Shown here in pieces: positions 16,415-26,903 of a stretch of 64,000 nucleotides of DNA; the stretch's first letter is position 1; each line of letters starts with the position of its first letter. The stretch spans positions 62,001-126,000 of the forward strand of contig RZYM01000003.1 of NCBI GenBank assembly GCA_009930305.1, read 5' to 3'. The notes beneath the pieces were generated by a model, which worked only from the letters and a program-made list of their open reading frames with translations, did no database searches and was not told where the DNA came from. Origin of the DNA: Bacteroidia bacterium (lineage in GTDB: Bacteria > Bacteroidota > Bacteroidia > Bacteroidales > Paludibacteraceae). The translations under genes were made by a program, and so were the position numbers.

Positions 16415-18274
16415 TTATTGATTATTACTATTATTTTTATCTTTCTTTGAATAAATTACGTTATTGCTGAAACATCCGGCAAGAAAATATTTCAGTAATG
16501 GCTTGAATTCAACGTTTCCATCATAGGTCAGAACCTCAGATGACAGTTTATGAAAAGCACCTTTGTAAGTACTAATTTCATGTTTGTAAATTGTAATTGT
16601 TTGAGCAATAGCATCTTGCAACTGTCCTGATTTGTGCTTTTGTAAATAAGGCTCTAGCAATGAATACTTTTTGTCGCTTGCCACACTTTGATCAATCAAA
16701 TACGACGCAATTTGTCCGGCACCAAAAGCAAATTCTTCCGGTGACTCAATGTGATCTTCGCCTAGGGCTATGTCACTCATTTTTAAAATTAAATTAGTTA
16801 CTTTTGAAACCATTTTTTCTTCTTGTTTAAAATTATTATTGAATAAATTATATATACTAAACCAAATATTAAGTTTTTCTTTTATTGATTTATTCCAGCT
16901 AAAAAAGAGACCTGAAACTTCATCTTTCTTAATATTCGACAAGATGGATTGGATCATTATATCATCAAACATCAAGCAGGTTATTGCATTGGTTTTAGAT
17001 TTATAGATGTAATCATAAAAAGCTTTTCTGTATTTCATAATCAATAAATACATTATGTCGCCACCACTTACGTATGTAGGATCAATATCATCAAAATATT
17101 TTGTTAAATATTTATCGTCTTTTATCCTAACTAATGAGTTATTGAAAATTATTTTTACAACAATTCGTTCAAAATCAAATATATCTATCATCTCAATTGA
17201 TGAATCTATTTTAAAAGTATCATCATGTTTTGTAGTAGTTTTAAATATATTACTTATTATTAGAGGTGTATCAAAACGATAGCGGAGCAACGGTACAAAA
17301 TCAACATCATTAAGTATGATAGATTTCCTTTTTACGTAGTTAATGAGATAAAAATCAGATAAATGTGAAATGTTTCTTCCTGAAAATAATTGACTCAGTA
17401 TTTCTCGAAATGAGAGTCGATCTTCTGACCCGTTAAATAAGTTGATGATTTCCTGATTAAGTTCTCTTTTGTCAATTATTATTGGCAAAGGATTTGGTAA
17501 AACATTATTATTCAATAATGTTTCGAAATCGTTTAACAATTTTGCATCTTTAGATGAAATACGAACATTAATATTGTTGGCCGATGTTTTGTGTTCTAAA
17601 AATGGTTTTTTTGAATTTAATCCATTCAAAAAACCACTTAACCCAAATATCTGTTCATTCACCGTTTTGTTGTAATCATTACTATTGAATAGTTTTTCTT
17701 TAAGATATGCATCATGTGCTATTATGTATTGTTCTTTTGTAGCATTTTTCAAATATAAACTTATGTAATCATCATCTTTTATTTCATCAATGATTTTTTG
17801 TTCTTGAAGATAAGAAATTACTTCTACACATTGTACTTTAAATGCTATTGACAATCGTTTTAATTGTTCATCATCTTGCAAACAAATATTTCGTGCATTT
17901 TCAAAGTAATCATCCAATAATTTGATTATTTTTTCTTTGCCACAACCATCTAATTTATCGTTAGTAAATGATTTCTTTTTAAAACTTAGAATATAAGGAG
18001 AACAAGAAAATATTTGTTTTTTCTTATCTAATACTTTATTCATCGTCGTTCCAACACGAGAACCCATTTGTTCATATTGAACTAATTCTGAAATAGGAAT
18101 ATTTTCTTTATTTTTGGCTGAATAAACATATATTTCATCCTTATTAACCCAATTTTCTTCATTATTCAATTCAACAACAACATGTATTCCTTGACTTAGT
18201 TCAACTCCATATTGCATGATTTCCGGAATATCTTCAATAAGGTTTTCTGTAAAATTTATTATTTCTCTTATCAT
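16415..18274 (-). CDS. cas8b: Cascade large subunit Cas8b
   Basis: 619 residues from the ATG at MIREIINF. The frame can be extended to a TTG at 18298, but that overlaps the end of cas6, whereas the ATG leaves a 4-bp gap. Cas8b recognises the PAM and positions target DNA; the C-terminal part often also supplies the small subunit. The sequence is highly divergent, as in all Cas8 families. It lacks a visible zinc finger and is rich in Lys, Ile and Asn. The identity is mainly from size and its position between cas6 and cas7. Confidence 0.85.
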   Translation of the reverse strand: MIREIINFTENLIEDIPEIMQYGVELSQGIHVVVELNNEENWVNKDEIYVYSAKNKENIPISELVQYEQMGSRVGTTMNKVLDKKKQIFSCSPYILSFKKKSFTNDKLDGCGKEKIIKLLDDYFENARNICLQDDEQLKRLSIAFKVQCVEVISYLQEQKIIDEIKDDDYISLYLKNATKEQYIIAHDAYLKEKLFNSNDYNKTVNEQIFGLSGFLNGLNSKKPFLEHKTSANNINVRISSKDAKLLNDFETLLNNNVLPNPLPIIIDKRELNQEIINLFNGSEDRLSFREILSQLFSGRNISHLSDFYLINYVKRKSIILNDVDFVPLLRYRFDTPLIISNIFKTTTKHDDTFKIDSSIEMIDIFDFERIVVKIIFNNSLVRIKDDKYLTKYFDDIDPTYVSGGDIMYLLIMKYRKAFYDYIYKSKTNAITCLMFDDIMIQSILSNIKKDEVSGLFFSWNKSIKEKLNIWFSIYNLFNNNFKQEEKMVSKVTNLILKMSDIALGEDHIESPEEFAFGAGQIASYLIDQSVASDKKYSLLEPYLQKHKSGQLQDAIAQTITIYKHEISTYKGAFHKLSSEVLTYDGNVEFKPLLKYFLAGCFSNNVIYSKKDKNNSNNQ

Positions 18275-18278
18275 ATAA

Positions 18279-19067
18279 TTAATTATTTGATTTTTCAACT
18301 CTTATACAACCAAAACCTTGACTATTCTCATTGCCAATGCCGCTTTCGTAGGCTATTTTCATTAGTTCTATTGGAGCGCACATACTGAATTTACATAGGT
18401 AGCAAACTATGTGAGTTTCTTCAGGTGTACCTGATTTTATAGTTATTAATTTTTGCTTAGGTTCGTCCAACAATTCAAAATTAAAATCGAAATCGTCTGA
18501 ATATGGCAATTTATTATATGCTTCATATTTACTTAGAAGATTAGACTTAATCAAATTTTTAGATCTTTCATCGGTTGGAGATAAATGAGATACTTTACCA
18601 TCTGAATTTTTGTACCTAATAAATATAGGTGACATAGTAACGAATTCCATTTCTTCAGTAAATATTGGAGTTGGTAATAATTCAACACTCTGAATACGAA
18701 ATCTCACACGACTTAGTCGGTCACCAAGTTCAAAAACTTGTTGTGAAAATACACCTTGTATAAATTGCTGAGTCGATCTTTCACAAAGAAAAGATATTTG
18801 CCATTCAACTGTATCCGACAGAATTTGTAATCGCTGCGTATCTTTCAATATTTTTCGTTTCTCAATTTTTAATGGCGAATAAGTAAACAATTTGAATCTC
18901 TTACCCGAATCCAACTGATAACCATTTTCATGTAACCAAAGTGAAAATTTCTCACTTGCTCGTGACAGTGTATTATATATCACAGCAGATTGTTCATATT
19001 GATAATTAATCGGTATAATAGAACCATACTGTTTTTTATCAATAACTAATGTTAACTTAAAACGCAT
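18279..19067 (-). CDS. cas6: CRISPR RNA endoribonuclease Cas6
   Basis: 262 residues. Cas6 cuts the precursor crRNA within each repeat. It has two RAMP halves and ends with the glycine-rich loop GIGNENSQGFGCIRV near residues 242-256, the hallmark of the family. The probable catalytic His is in the N-terminal half (LWLHENGY), but I cannot assign it with certainty. It is the first gene of the leftward cas operon, and a -7 box lies 69 bp upstream. Confidence 0.93.
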   Translation of the reverse strand: MRFKLTLVIDKKQYGSIIPINYQYEQSAVIYNTLSRASEKFSLWLHENGYQLDSGKRFKLFTYSPLKIEKRKILKDTQRLQILSDTVEWQISFLCERSTQQFIQGVFSQQVFELGDRLSRVRFRIQSVELLPTPIFTEEMEFVTMSPIFIRYKNSDGKVSHLSPTDERSKNLIKSNLLSKYEAYNKLPYSDDFDFNFELLDEPKQKLITIKSGTPEETHIVCYLCKFSMCAPIELMKIAYESGIGNENSQGFGCIRVEKSNN

Positions 19068-19135
19068 AATATAATAAATTGGAGATATAAAAAACTATAA
19101 GTATCTTACAGAGGTGCATTGTTTTTTCGATTTTT

Positions 19136-19168
19136 CAAAGTTATAAAAATAATTTAATAATTAACGAA
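19136..19168 (-). promoter_or_regulatory. Probable promoter of the cas operon
   Basis: On the minus strand TAACTTTG (19143-19136) matches TAnnTTTG. An imperfect -33 element TTCG (19168-19165) lies 21 bp upstream. This leaves a leader of about 65 nt before cas6. The rest of the 298-bp gap to the glycerate kinase gene shows no gene or repeat. Confidence 0.5.
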
Positions 19169-19353
19169 ACTTAGCAGTAAAATAATTGACAAAATTATCA
19201 TCACTTGCAACAGAAAAAACTCACAAAATGTATCAAAATTTATAAACTCCCTCTATTACCCTTCCCCTACTTATTTCAAAATTCCCTACCATAGGCAATG
19301 CTTTGATTAAACATCTTTTTATAATCATCTTACTTTGTATTATTCAGATTACT

Positions 19354-19361
19354 TATCTTTG
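19354..19361 (+). promoter_or_regulatory. -7 box of the glycerate kinase gene, almost on the start codon
   Basis: TATCTTTG matches TAnnTTTG. It ends 4 bp before the ATG, so the transcript should begin at or within a few bases of the start codon. A TTTG at 19334-19337 is 16 bp upstream, shorter than the usual 19-21. Confidence 0.5.
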
Positions 19362-19365
19362 CGTC

Positions 19366-20499
19366 ATGACAAAAATTGTATTGGCATTTGATTCTTTCAA
19401 GTCTTGCATGTGCGCTAAAGATGTCTGTGATGCTGCAAGTCAATATATTAGTGAGATACTTCCAAAGGCTGAAATCATTAATATTCCTCTTTCTGACGGG
19501 GGTGAAGGGATGTCTGCAATCTACAAAAACCATAAAGGAGGTAATATAAGACATTTATATGTACATAATCCATTGATGCAAGAGATACAATCTGAGTACC
19601 TCATATCAAATGATAATAAAACAGCTATTATTGAAAGTGCTAACGCAATAGGCATAGATTTACTTAAAGAATCAGAAAGAAATCCACTTTATACAAGTAG
19701 TTATGGTGTAGGTGAAATGATAAAAGATGCATTAGACATGGGCTGTAGATCTTTTATTATAGGTTTAGGAGGAAGTTCAACTAACGATGGTGGTATAGGG
19801 ATGTTACATGCTTTAAATTGTCAGATATTAGACAAAAACGGCAAAAATGTACAATGTATAGGCAAAAACTTAGATAAAATCTGCACTATTGATACTTCAA
19901 ATATGCATCCTGCATTAAAAAATAGCAATTTTACACTAATTTGTGATGTAGATAATACTTTTTGTGGAAAAACAGGTGCCGTATACACCTTTGGAAAGCA
20001 AAAAGGAGCATCAGAAGAACAAATAAAAGAATTGGAAGCCGGAATGTACAATTTAGCATCAATCGTAAAACAAAAGACAGGATTAGACTTAACAAAAACA
20101 CAAAGTGCAGGAGCTGCAGGAGGATTATCCGGTGCATTTTTAGCTTTTTTGAAATCAAAAAGAGAATCAGGCATAAATTATATTTTAGACCTTGTTGATT
20201 TTGACAAACAGATAAAAGGAGCCGATTTAATACTAACAGGCGAAGGCTGTGCCGACAAACAGACACTATACGGCAAAGTACCTTATGGAGTATTACAAAG
20301 AGCTAATAAACAAGCCATCCCCGTGATACTTATTGCCGGTAAAATTAAAGATGTAGCCGATTTACAAAAATTGAATTACAAATACATAAAACAATGTACA
20401 CCCGATAGTGTATCATTATATAAAGCACTAGAGCCTAAAAATGCAAAAATACACTTACGAAAAGCCATTATCGATATCTTAAATTCATTAGGATTATAG
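19366..20499 (+). CDS. Glycerate kinase
   Basis: 377 residues from the ATG at MTKIVLAFDSFK. The frame extends 21 hydrophobic residues further upstream, but those codons cover the promoter and are not part of the family. The protein phosphorylates D-glycerate with ATP. Family signatures are the N-terminal DSFKSCMCAKDVC, PLSDGGEGM, FIIGLGGSSTNDGG near residues 126-139, SAGAAGGLSGAF, and LILTGEGCADKQTLYGKVP near 286-304. It is of the GarK/GlxK class. Whether it makes the 2- or 3-phosphate cannot be told from sequence. Confidence 0.93.
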   Translation: MTKIVLAFDSFKSCMCAKDVCDAASQYISEILPKAEIINIPLSDGGEGMSAIYKNHKGGNIRHLYVHNPLMQEIQSEYLISNDNKTAIIESANAIGIDLLKESERNPLYTSSYGVGEMIKDALDMGCRSFIIGLGGSSTNDGGIGMLHALNCQILDKNGKNVQCIGKNLDKICTIDTSNMHPALKNSNFTLICDVDNTFCGKTGAVYTFGKQKGASEEQIKELEAGMYNLASIVKQKTGLDLTKTQSAGAAGGLSGAFLAFLKSKRESGINYILDLVDFDKQIKGADLILTGEGCADKQTLYGKVPYGVLQRANKQAIPVILIAGKIKDVADLQKLNYKYIKQCTPDSVSLYKALEPKNAKIHLRKAIIDILNSLGL

Positions 20500-20560
20500 A
20501 ACTTTTGTATTCAAAATATCAAAATTTTATGGGATGTTCAAAAAAAAATGCAAGCAAATT

Positions 20561-20590
20561 CTTGTTTTAAGGAAAAAAAAGATAACTTTG
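20561..20590 (+). promoter_or_regulatory. Probable promoter of the ATP synthase operon
   Basis: TAACTTTG at 20583-20590 matches the -7 consensus. CTTG at 20561-20564, 18 bp upstream, is a near-fit for the -33 TTTG. The atpD ATG follows at 20641, leaving about 45 nt of leader. Confidence 0.5.
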
Positions 20591-20631
20591 AAGCCGTTTA
20601 AAAACAGCTTGTAAAAGCAAGTTACATTTAG

Positions 20632-22155
<1,524 letters not shown>

Positions 22156-22160
22156 AGATT

Positions 22161-22406
22161 ATGAACGTATCCATTGTTGCTCCAAATAAAACATTATACT
22201 CAGGTAAAGCTGTTGCAATTACCGTACCTGGTAAGAATGGTTCATTTACAGCATTGGAAAATCATGCTCCAATTGTATCTATTTTGGATAAGGGGACTAT
22301 TTCTGTTCAACCTAAAGCTGAATCAGAAAAAGTGTTGTTTGAAATAGAAAGTGGTTTCGTGGAAATTCACGACAATATTGTTACAATATGCGTTGAAGTT
22401 TTATGA
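22161..22406 (+). CDS. atpC: F1Fo ATP synthase subunit epsilon
   Basis: 81 residues. Only the N-terminal beta-sandwich domain is present (MNVSIVAPNKTLYSGKAVAITVPGKNG begins as family members do; FTALENHAPIVSIL is the conserved loop). The C-terminal inhibitory helical hairpin found in many bacteria, where the protein is about 135 residues, is missing; short forms are common in Bacteroidales. It lies 5 bp after atpD and overlaps the next gene by 4 bp. Confidence 0.93.
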   Translation: MNVSIVAPNKTLYSGKAVAITVPGKNGSFTALENHAPIVSILDKGTISVQPKAESEKVLFEIESGFVEIHDNIVTICVEVL

Positions 22407-22768
22407 TAAAACGTTATTATTATATTGTTGCCATTTCTGCTGTCGTATTAGAAATTATAATGACAATTATACATCAATTGGTTCTTAGTTATAGCTATAG
22501 CCTTGATTATATGATTGTTCCATTATTCTTCATATCCGCAGAATTTATATATTGTAAGTTCTTAGGCATGGAGAAAAAAACGATGTCTTGGTTTATGATT
22601 TTCAAGACCTTAAAATTGCTTGTATCAATTGTAATATTGGGATTATTTTATTTTGTAATCAACAAAAGCGATTTTGGTTTATATATTAGATTTTTTGTAG
22701 CCTATTTTGTTTTCTTGGCATTAGAAACATGGATAGGATTAGATTACTCAAAACATAAAGTTAGATAA
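22403..22768 (+). CDS. Small integral membrane protein in the ATP synthase operon (AtpI-like position)
   Basis: 121 residues with four predicted transmembrane segments (about residues 7-28, 38-53, 65-85 and 92-110) and a short basic tail. I see no catalytic motif. Its place just before atpB, and four-helix size, resemble AtpI/AtpZ-type assembly factors that help the c-ring form, but sequence similarity is not evident to me. It overlaps atpC by 4 bp, so expression is tied to the complex. Confidence 0.7.
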   Translation: MIKRYYYIVAISAVVLEIIMTIIHQLVLSYSYSLDYMIVPLFFISAEFIYCKFLGMEKKTMSWFMIFKTLKLLVSIVILGLFYFVINKSDFGLYIRFFVAYFVFLALETWIGLDYSKHKVR

Positions 22769-22778
22769 TGTATCTTGC

Positions 22779-23921
22779 ATGAAAAGACTATATAACATAT
22801 TAGTTTGCATTCTGATATTGAGTTTTTCTTGCTCTGTCACATACGCATCAGAGTCTATACAATCTGATAGTATTACAACTGAAAAAGACAGCACAAAAAG
22901 CCTTGATATATCAAGCATACTCTTTGGACATACAGGTGATTCATACGAATATCATATAACTGAAATACATGAGCATCCTATAGTGATTCCTCTTCCTGTT
23001 ATTGTTTATAGTGAAGAACGTGGATGGTTTACTTTTTTATCGACTAAAGTAACTGAAGGAGAAACATATAATGGATTTTTTATTCAAAAAGGTGGCTCGT
23101 ATGACGGAAAAATTGTTGAGATAAATTCAAAAGGAGAAATTGCAAGACCATTCGATTTATCAATCACAAAAAATGTATTTGCCCTACTCTTTTCTTGTTT
23201 CTTGTTGATTATTATTTTCGTACCGATGGCGCGTTCGTATAAGAAACGGCCTCTTGATGTGCCTAACAAGAGTCAAAATCTACTAGAAATGGTTATTATG
23301 TACATGGAAGATGATGTAATAAAGCCATCTGTAGGCAAAAAATATCAGAAATATTCACCATATCTACTAACGGTATTTTTCTTCATTTTGATTAATAATT
23401 TAATGGGATTGATACCAATATTCCCATTCGGAGCAAACCTAACAGGAAATTTATCTGTTACCTTGATATTAGCATTGTTCACGTTCTTTATTACAAATAT
23501 TTTCGGAACAAAAGAATATTGGAAAGAAATATTATGGCCGGATGTTCCGGTTATGCTTAAAGCCCCTATTCCATTGATGCAAATGATAGAGTTAATATCT
23601 ACTCTAACCAAGCCCTTTGCATTGATGATTCGTTTGTTTGCAAATATTTTCGCAGGACACATGATTATTTTGGTTTTAACTACTTTAATATTTCTGTTTT
23701 CTGCAATTATGGGTGCTGCAATGGGATATGCAACAGTCGTTATTTCTGTATTATTCTCAGTATTTATGTATTGTCTTGAGTTATTGGTTGCATTTATTCA
23801 AGCTTATGTATTTACTCTGTTATCTGCCATATTTATTGGATTGGCTCAGGTTGAACCACACCATAAAACAAAAAAAGAAGAAAGTTTTTCTGTGGCTCAA
23901 GTAAACAAAAAAAATGATTAG
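22779..23921 (+). CDS. atpB: F1Fo ATP synthase subunit a
   Basis: 380 residues, longer than the ~270 typical of E. coli. Residues 1-25 form a cleavable-looking signal peptide, and ~105 residues of soluble, Ser/Thr- and charge-rich sequence follow before the first core transmembrane helix near 132. The functional Arg is R285 in TKPFALMIRLFAN, and PPxPhelix features such as LIPIFPFGANLTGNL are present. Subunit a forms the two half-channels that drive c-ring rotation. Extended N termini are a Bacteroidetes trait. Confidence 0.96.
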   Translation: MKRLYNILVCILILSFSCSVTYASESIQSDSITTEKDSTKSLDISSILFGHTGDSYEYHITEIHEHPIVIPLPVIVYSEERGWFTFLSTKVTEGETYNGFFIQKGGSYDGKIVEINSKGEIARPFDLSITKNVFALLFSCFLLIIIFVPMARSYKKRPLDVPNKSQNLLEMVIMYMEDDVIKPSVGKKYQKYSPYLLTVFFFILINNLMGLIPIFPFGANLTGNLSVTLILALFTFFITNIFGTKEYWKEILWPDVPVMLKAPIPLMQMIELISTLTKPFALMIRLFANIFAGHMIILVLTTLIFLFSAIMGAAMGYATVVISVLFSVFMYCLELLVAFIQAYVFTLLSAIFIGLAQVEPHHKTKKEESFSVAQVNKKND

Positions 23922-23963
23922 TAAAATTAATAATAAAGTATTCACTTTTTAAAAACTAAAGTT

Positions 23964-24218
23964 ATGTTATCTATTATTCTTCAAGCCGCCGTAGCCGGCG
24001 CTTCTTTAGCAAAATTAGGTGCCTGTTTGGGAGCTGCTATCTCGATTATTGGAGCAGGTCTTGGTATCGGTCGTATTGGTAGTACTGCAATGGAAGCAAT
24101 TTCCCGTCAACCGGAAGCAACAAACGACATTCGTTCTAGCATGATTGTTGCAGCAGCCTTGATTGAAGGTGCTACATTCCTTGCTATCATCGTATGCTTG
24201 TTGGCAATCGTATTATAA
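23964..24218 (+). CDS. atpE: F1Fo ATP synthase subunit c
   Basis: 84 residues forming two transmembrane helices around the polar loop SRQPEA. The ion-binding carboxylate is E68 in ALIEGATF. The Na+-coupling signature (Gln on helix 1 plus Ser-Thr after the Glu) is absent: helix 1 has Arg at that place and the Glu is followed by Gly-Ala. Proton coupling is therefore the likelier reading. A strong hairpin follows 21 bp downstream. Confidence 0.95.
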   Translation: MLSIILQAAVAGASLAKLGACLGAAISIIGAGLGIGRIGSTAMEAISRQPEATNDIRSSMIVAAALIEGATFLAIIVCLLAIVL

Positions 24219-24239
24219 TTTATTGCAGTAATAAAAATC

Positions 24240-24270
24240 ATGTGTCGAGAGTTTAAAATTCTCGACACAT
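24240..24270 (+). other. Stable hairpin between atpE and atpF
   Basis: An 11-bp perfect stem (ATGTGTCGAGA at 24240-24250 with TCTCGACACAT at 24260-24270) has a 9-nt loop. In the operon direction it is followed by A's rather than U's, so it is not an intrinsic terminator of the operon. It may be an mRNA-stabilising or processing element that raises the level of the atpE message. Confidence 0.7.
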
Positions 24271-24284
24271 AAAAAAACCATAAC

Positions 24285-24791
24285 ATGAATCTATTCCTTC
24301 CAGAATCCGGTTTGGTAATATGGATGTTATTAGCTTTCTCGATTGTATTTTTTGTATTAGCAAAATTTGCATGGCCAAGCATACTTAAATCTATACAAAA
24401 ACGTCAGGAATACATTTCTGATTCGTTGGTAAAAGCCAATGAAGCGATACAAACATTGTCCGGCTTGGAGCAAAAAGGTAAAGAGATAATTGCCAATGCA
24501 CAAGCAGAACAACTTCGTATGGTAAAAGAAACAAAGGTATTAAACGATAAAATGGTTGCTGAAGCTAAAGAACAAGCTAAAATTGAAGCCGAAAAAATTA
24601 TCGAAAATGCACATGAGAGAATACGTATAGACAAAGAACATGCCATATTAGAAATCAGGAAAGAAATTACAGGTTTAACAATTAGTATTGCAGAGAAAAT
24701 TCTTAAAAAAGAATTGGAAGACAAACAAGCTCAAAGTCAGTATATTAATCGCTTGTTAAAAGAATCTGCTGATGATATAAAGGCCTCTTAA
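24285..24791 (+). CDS. atpF: F1Fo ATP synthase subunit b
   Basis: 168 residues. One N-terminal transmembrane helix (GLVIWMLLAFSIVFFVLAKF) is followed by a long charged coiled coil, the peripheral stalk. The first cytoplasmic stretch WPSILKSIQKRQEYI is typical. It sits 3 bp before atpH. Confidence 0.95.
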   Translation: MNLFLPESGLVIWMLLAFSIVFFVLAKFAWPSILKSIQKRQEYISDSLVKANEAIQTLSGLEQKGKEIIANAQAEQLRMVKETKVLNDKMVAEAKEQAKIEAEKIIENAHERIRIDKEHAILEIRKEITGLTISIAEKILKKELEDKQAQSQYINRLLKESADDIKAS

Positions 24792-24794
24792 ACC

Positions 24795-25331
24795 ATGAAT
24801 AACGGTAAGATATCCACACGATATGCGAGAGCATTACTATATAGTGCCAAAGAAAAGCATTCTGAAGACAAGGTATATATTGATATATGCTTGTTGAATA
24901 AGGCTTTTTCTGATTTTCCGGAACTAAAACATGCTATTAGCAGTCCTACTATAGCTGATGAAGATAAAATAAAACTTTTAACTACAGCAGTTGGTAAAAA
25001 TGCAAATGCGGATACTTTATTGTTTATAAAATTCATTGTTCAGAAAAAACGCGAAGATTATATGCCGTTTATTGCACTTATGTACGAACGTTTGTATCAT
25101 GAAGAAAAACATATCGTTCTGAGTACGGTTACAACTGCGGTTGAAATACCAAAAGAAACAGCAAATGCAATAACTTCATATATTTCAAAGTTGCGTAATG
25201 CTACTGTAGAATTACGTACAAAAACCGATTCTAGCATCATCGGTGGTTTTATCTTAGATATTGAGGATAATCGAATGGATGCCAGTATAAAAGGACAATT
25301 ATCAAAACTTTACAAATATGCCGGACATTAA
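24795..25331 (+). CDS. atpH: F1Fo ATP synthase subunit delta
   Basis: 178 residues. Links the b stalk to the top of F1. The N-terminal helical domain starts [16 protein letters not shown], and the C-terminal signature [25 protein letters not shown] is clear. The last 14 bp overlap the start of atpA. Confidence 0.94.
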   Translation: MNNGKISTRYARALLYSAKEKHSEDKVYIDICLLNKAFSDFPELKHAISSPTIADEDKIKLLTTAVGKNANADTLLFIKFIVQKKREDYMPFIALMYERLYHEEKHIVLSTVTTAVEIPKETANAITSYISKLRNATVELRTKTDSSIIGGFILDIEDNRMDASIKGQLSKLYKYAGH

Positions 25332-26898
25332 ACCAAGCGAAATATCGAGTGTTCTACAAATGGAACTCGAAGGGTTTAAAAACGAACTCGCTTTCGAAGA
25401 AATAGGAAGAGTGCTTCAAGTAAGTGACGGTGTTGCCAGAATATTTGGGCTTAATCAAGTACAAGCCAACGAGTTGGTTGAATTTGAAAATGGCATAATG
25501 GGCATCGTTCAAAATTTGGAAGAAGACAATGTGGGCGTTATTTTATTGGGCGCAACACAAGATATAAAAGAAGGTTTTACCGTAAAACGTACAAAACGAA
25601 TAGCATCAATTATGGCATCAGAAGGTATGCTTGGACGTGTTATTAATACTTTGGGCGAACCAATTGATGGTAAAGGAGATATTGTAGGTAAATCGTACGA
25701 AATGCCTTTGGAGAGAAAAGCTCCGGGAGTCATTTTCCGTCAGCCGGTAAATGAACCGTTACAAACCGGCTTAAAGGCTATTGATGCTATGATTCCAATA
25801 GGTCGTGGTCAACGCGAACTTATTATTGGTGATAGACAAACAGGAAAAACTGCAATTGCAATTGATACCATCATTAATCAAAAACAAAATTTTAAAGATG
25901 GCAATCCTATCTATTGTATTTATGTAGGAATAGGACAAAAAGGCTCAACTATAGCTAATTTAGTGCAAACACTAGAAAAACATGATGCAATGGCTTATAC
26001 AATTATTGTGTCATCAACAGCCTCCGACCCTGCTGCAATGCAATTTTATGCTCCTTATGCGGGCGTTGCAATTGCCGAATATTTCAGAGATACCGGTAGA
26101 AATGTTTTAATCATTTATGATGACTTGTCGAAGCAAGCTGTAGCATATCGTGAAGTATCATTGATTCTACGTCGTCCACCAGGCCGTGAAGCATATCCTG
26201 GTGATATTTTCTACTTACATTCACGTCTACTGGAACGTGCTGCTAAAATTATCAATAATGATAATGTAGCTCGAAGAATGAATGATATCCCTGAATCTAT
26301 TAAAGATATAGTTAAGGGAGGTGGTTCTATTACAGCTTTACCAATTATTGAAACACAAGCAGGCGATGTTTCTGCATATATCCCTACAAACGTAATTTCT
26401 ATTACTGATGGTCAGATATTCCTTGAATCAAACTTGTTTAATGCAGGTATTCGTCCGGCAATTAACGTAGGTATATCAGTATCACGTGTTGGTGGTAATG
26501 CACAAATAAAATCAATGAAAAAAGTTGCAGGTACACTTAAACTTGACCAAGCTCAATTCCGTGAATTGGAAGCTTTTTCGAAGTTTGGTGCTGAAATTGA
26601 TGCTGCAACACAAGCAGTCCTTGATAAAGGCGCGAAGAATGTTGAAATACTTAAACAGCATCAGTATTCGCCATTGTCTGTAGAAGAACAAGTTGCGATC
26701 ATCTTCTGCGGAACAAATGGTTTGCTTAGAAATGTTCCGGAAAATAAAGTTGCCGATTTTGAGAAAAGTTTCTTAGAGCTATTGTCTGTAAAACATAAAG
26801 AAGATATTATGAACCAACTCAAAAAAGGTATCATTGACGATGATATGAAGGCAATATTAAAACAAGAAGCATTAAGTTTGGCAGAACAATTTAAATAA
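25318..26898 (+). CDS. atpA: F1Fo ATP synthase subunit alpha
   Basis: 526 residues, regulatory nucleotide-binding subunit of F1. Walker A is GDRQTGKTA near residue 172, followed by [10 protein letters not shown] and [11 protein letters not shown]-type Walker B ([20 protein letters not shown]). The catalytic-site arginine region [20 protein letters not shown] and [17 protein letters not shown] are present. It overlaps atpH by 14 bp and precedes atpG by 5 bp. Confidence 0.97.
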   Translation: MPDIKPSEISSVLQMELEGFKNELAFEEIGRVLQVSDGVARIFGLNQVQANELVEFENGIMGIVQNLEEDNVGVILLGATQDIKEGFTVKRTKRIASIMASEGMLGRVINTLGEPIDGKGDIVGKSYEMPLERKAPGVIFRQPVNEPLQTGLKAIDAMIPIGRGQRELIIGDRQTGKTAIAIDTIINQKQNFKDGNPIYCIYVGIGQKGSTIANLVQTLEKHDAMAYTIIVSSTASDPAAMQFYAPYAGVAIAEYFRDTGRNVLIIYDDLSKQAVAYREVSLILRRPPGREAYPGDIFYLHSRLLERAAKIINNDNVARRMNDIPESIKDIVKGGGSITALPIIETQAGDVSAYIPTNVISITDGQIFLESNLFNAGIRPAINVGISVSRVGGNAQIKSMKKVAGTLKLDQAQFRELEAFSKFGAEIDAATQAVLDKGAKNVEILKQHQYSPLSVEEQVAIIFCGTNGLLRNVPENKVADFEKSFLELLSVKHKEDIMNQLKKGIIDDDMKAILKQEALSLAEQFK

Positions 26899-26903
26899 TA
26901 GAT

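Noticed and set aside
18275-18298. TTG start for cas8b giving 627 residues
   Set aside because: It overlaps the end of cas6; the ATG at 18274 leaves a natural 4-bp gap.
19068-19365. Hidden gene or RNA between cas6 and glycerate kinase
   Set aside because: Stops are frequent in all frames and no stable structure is visible; only the two promoter boxes are supported.
24240-24270. Hairpin read as a terminator of the atp operon
   Set aside because: In the operon direction the stem is followed by A's, not U's, and five subunit genes lie downstream. Kept as a possible processing or stabilising element.
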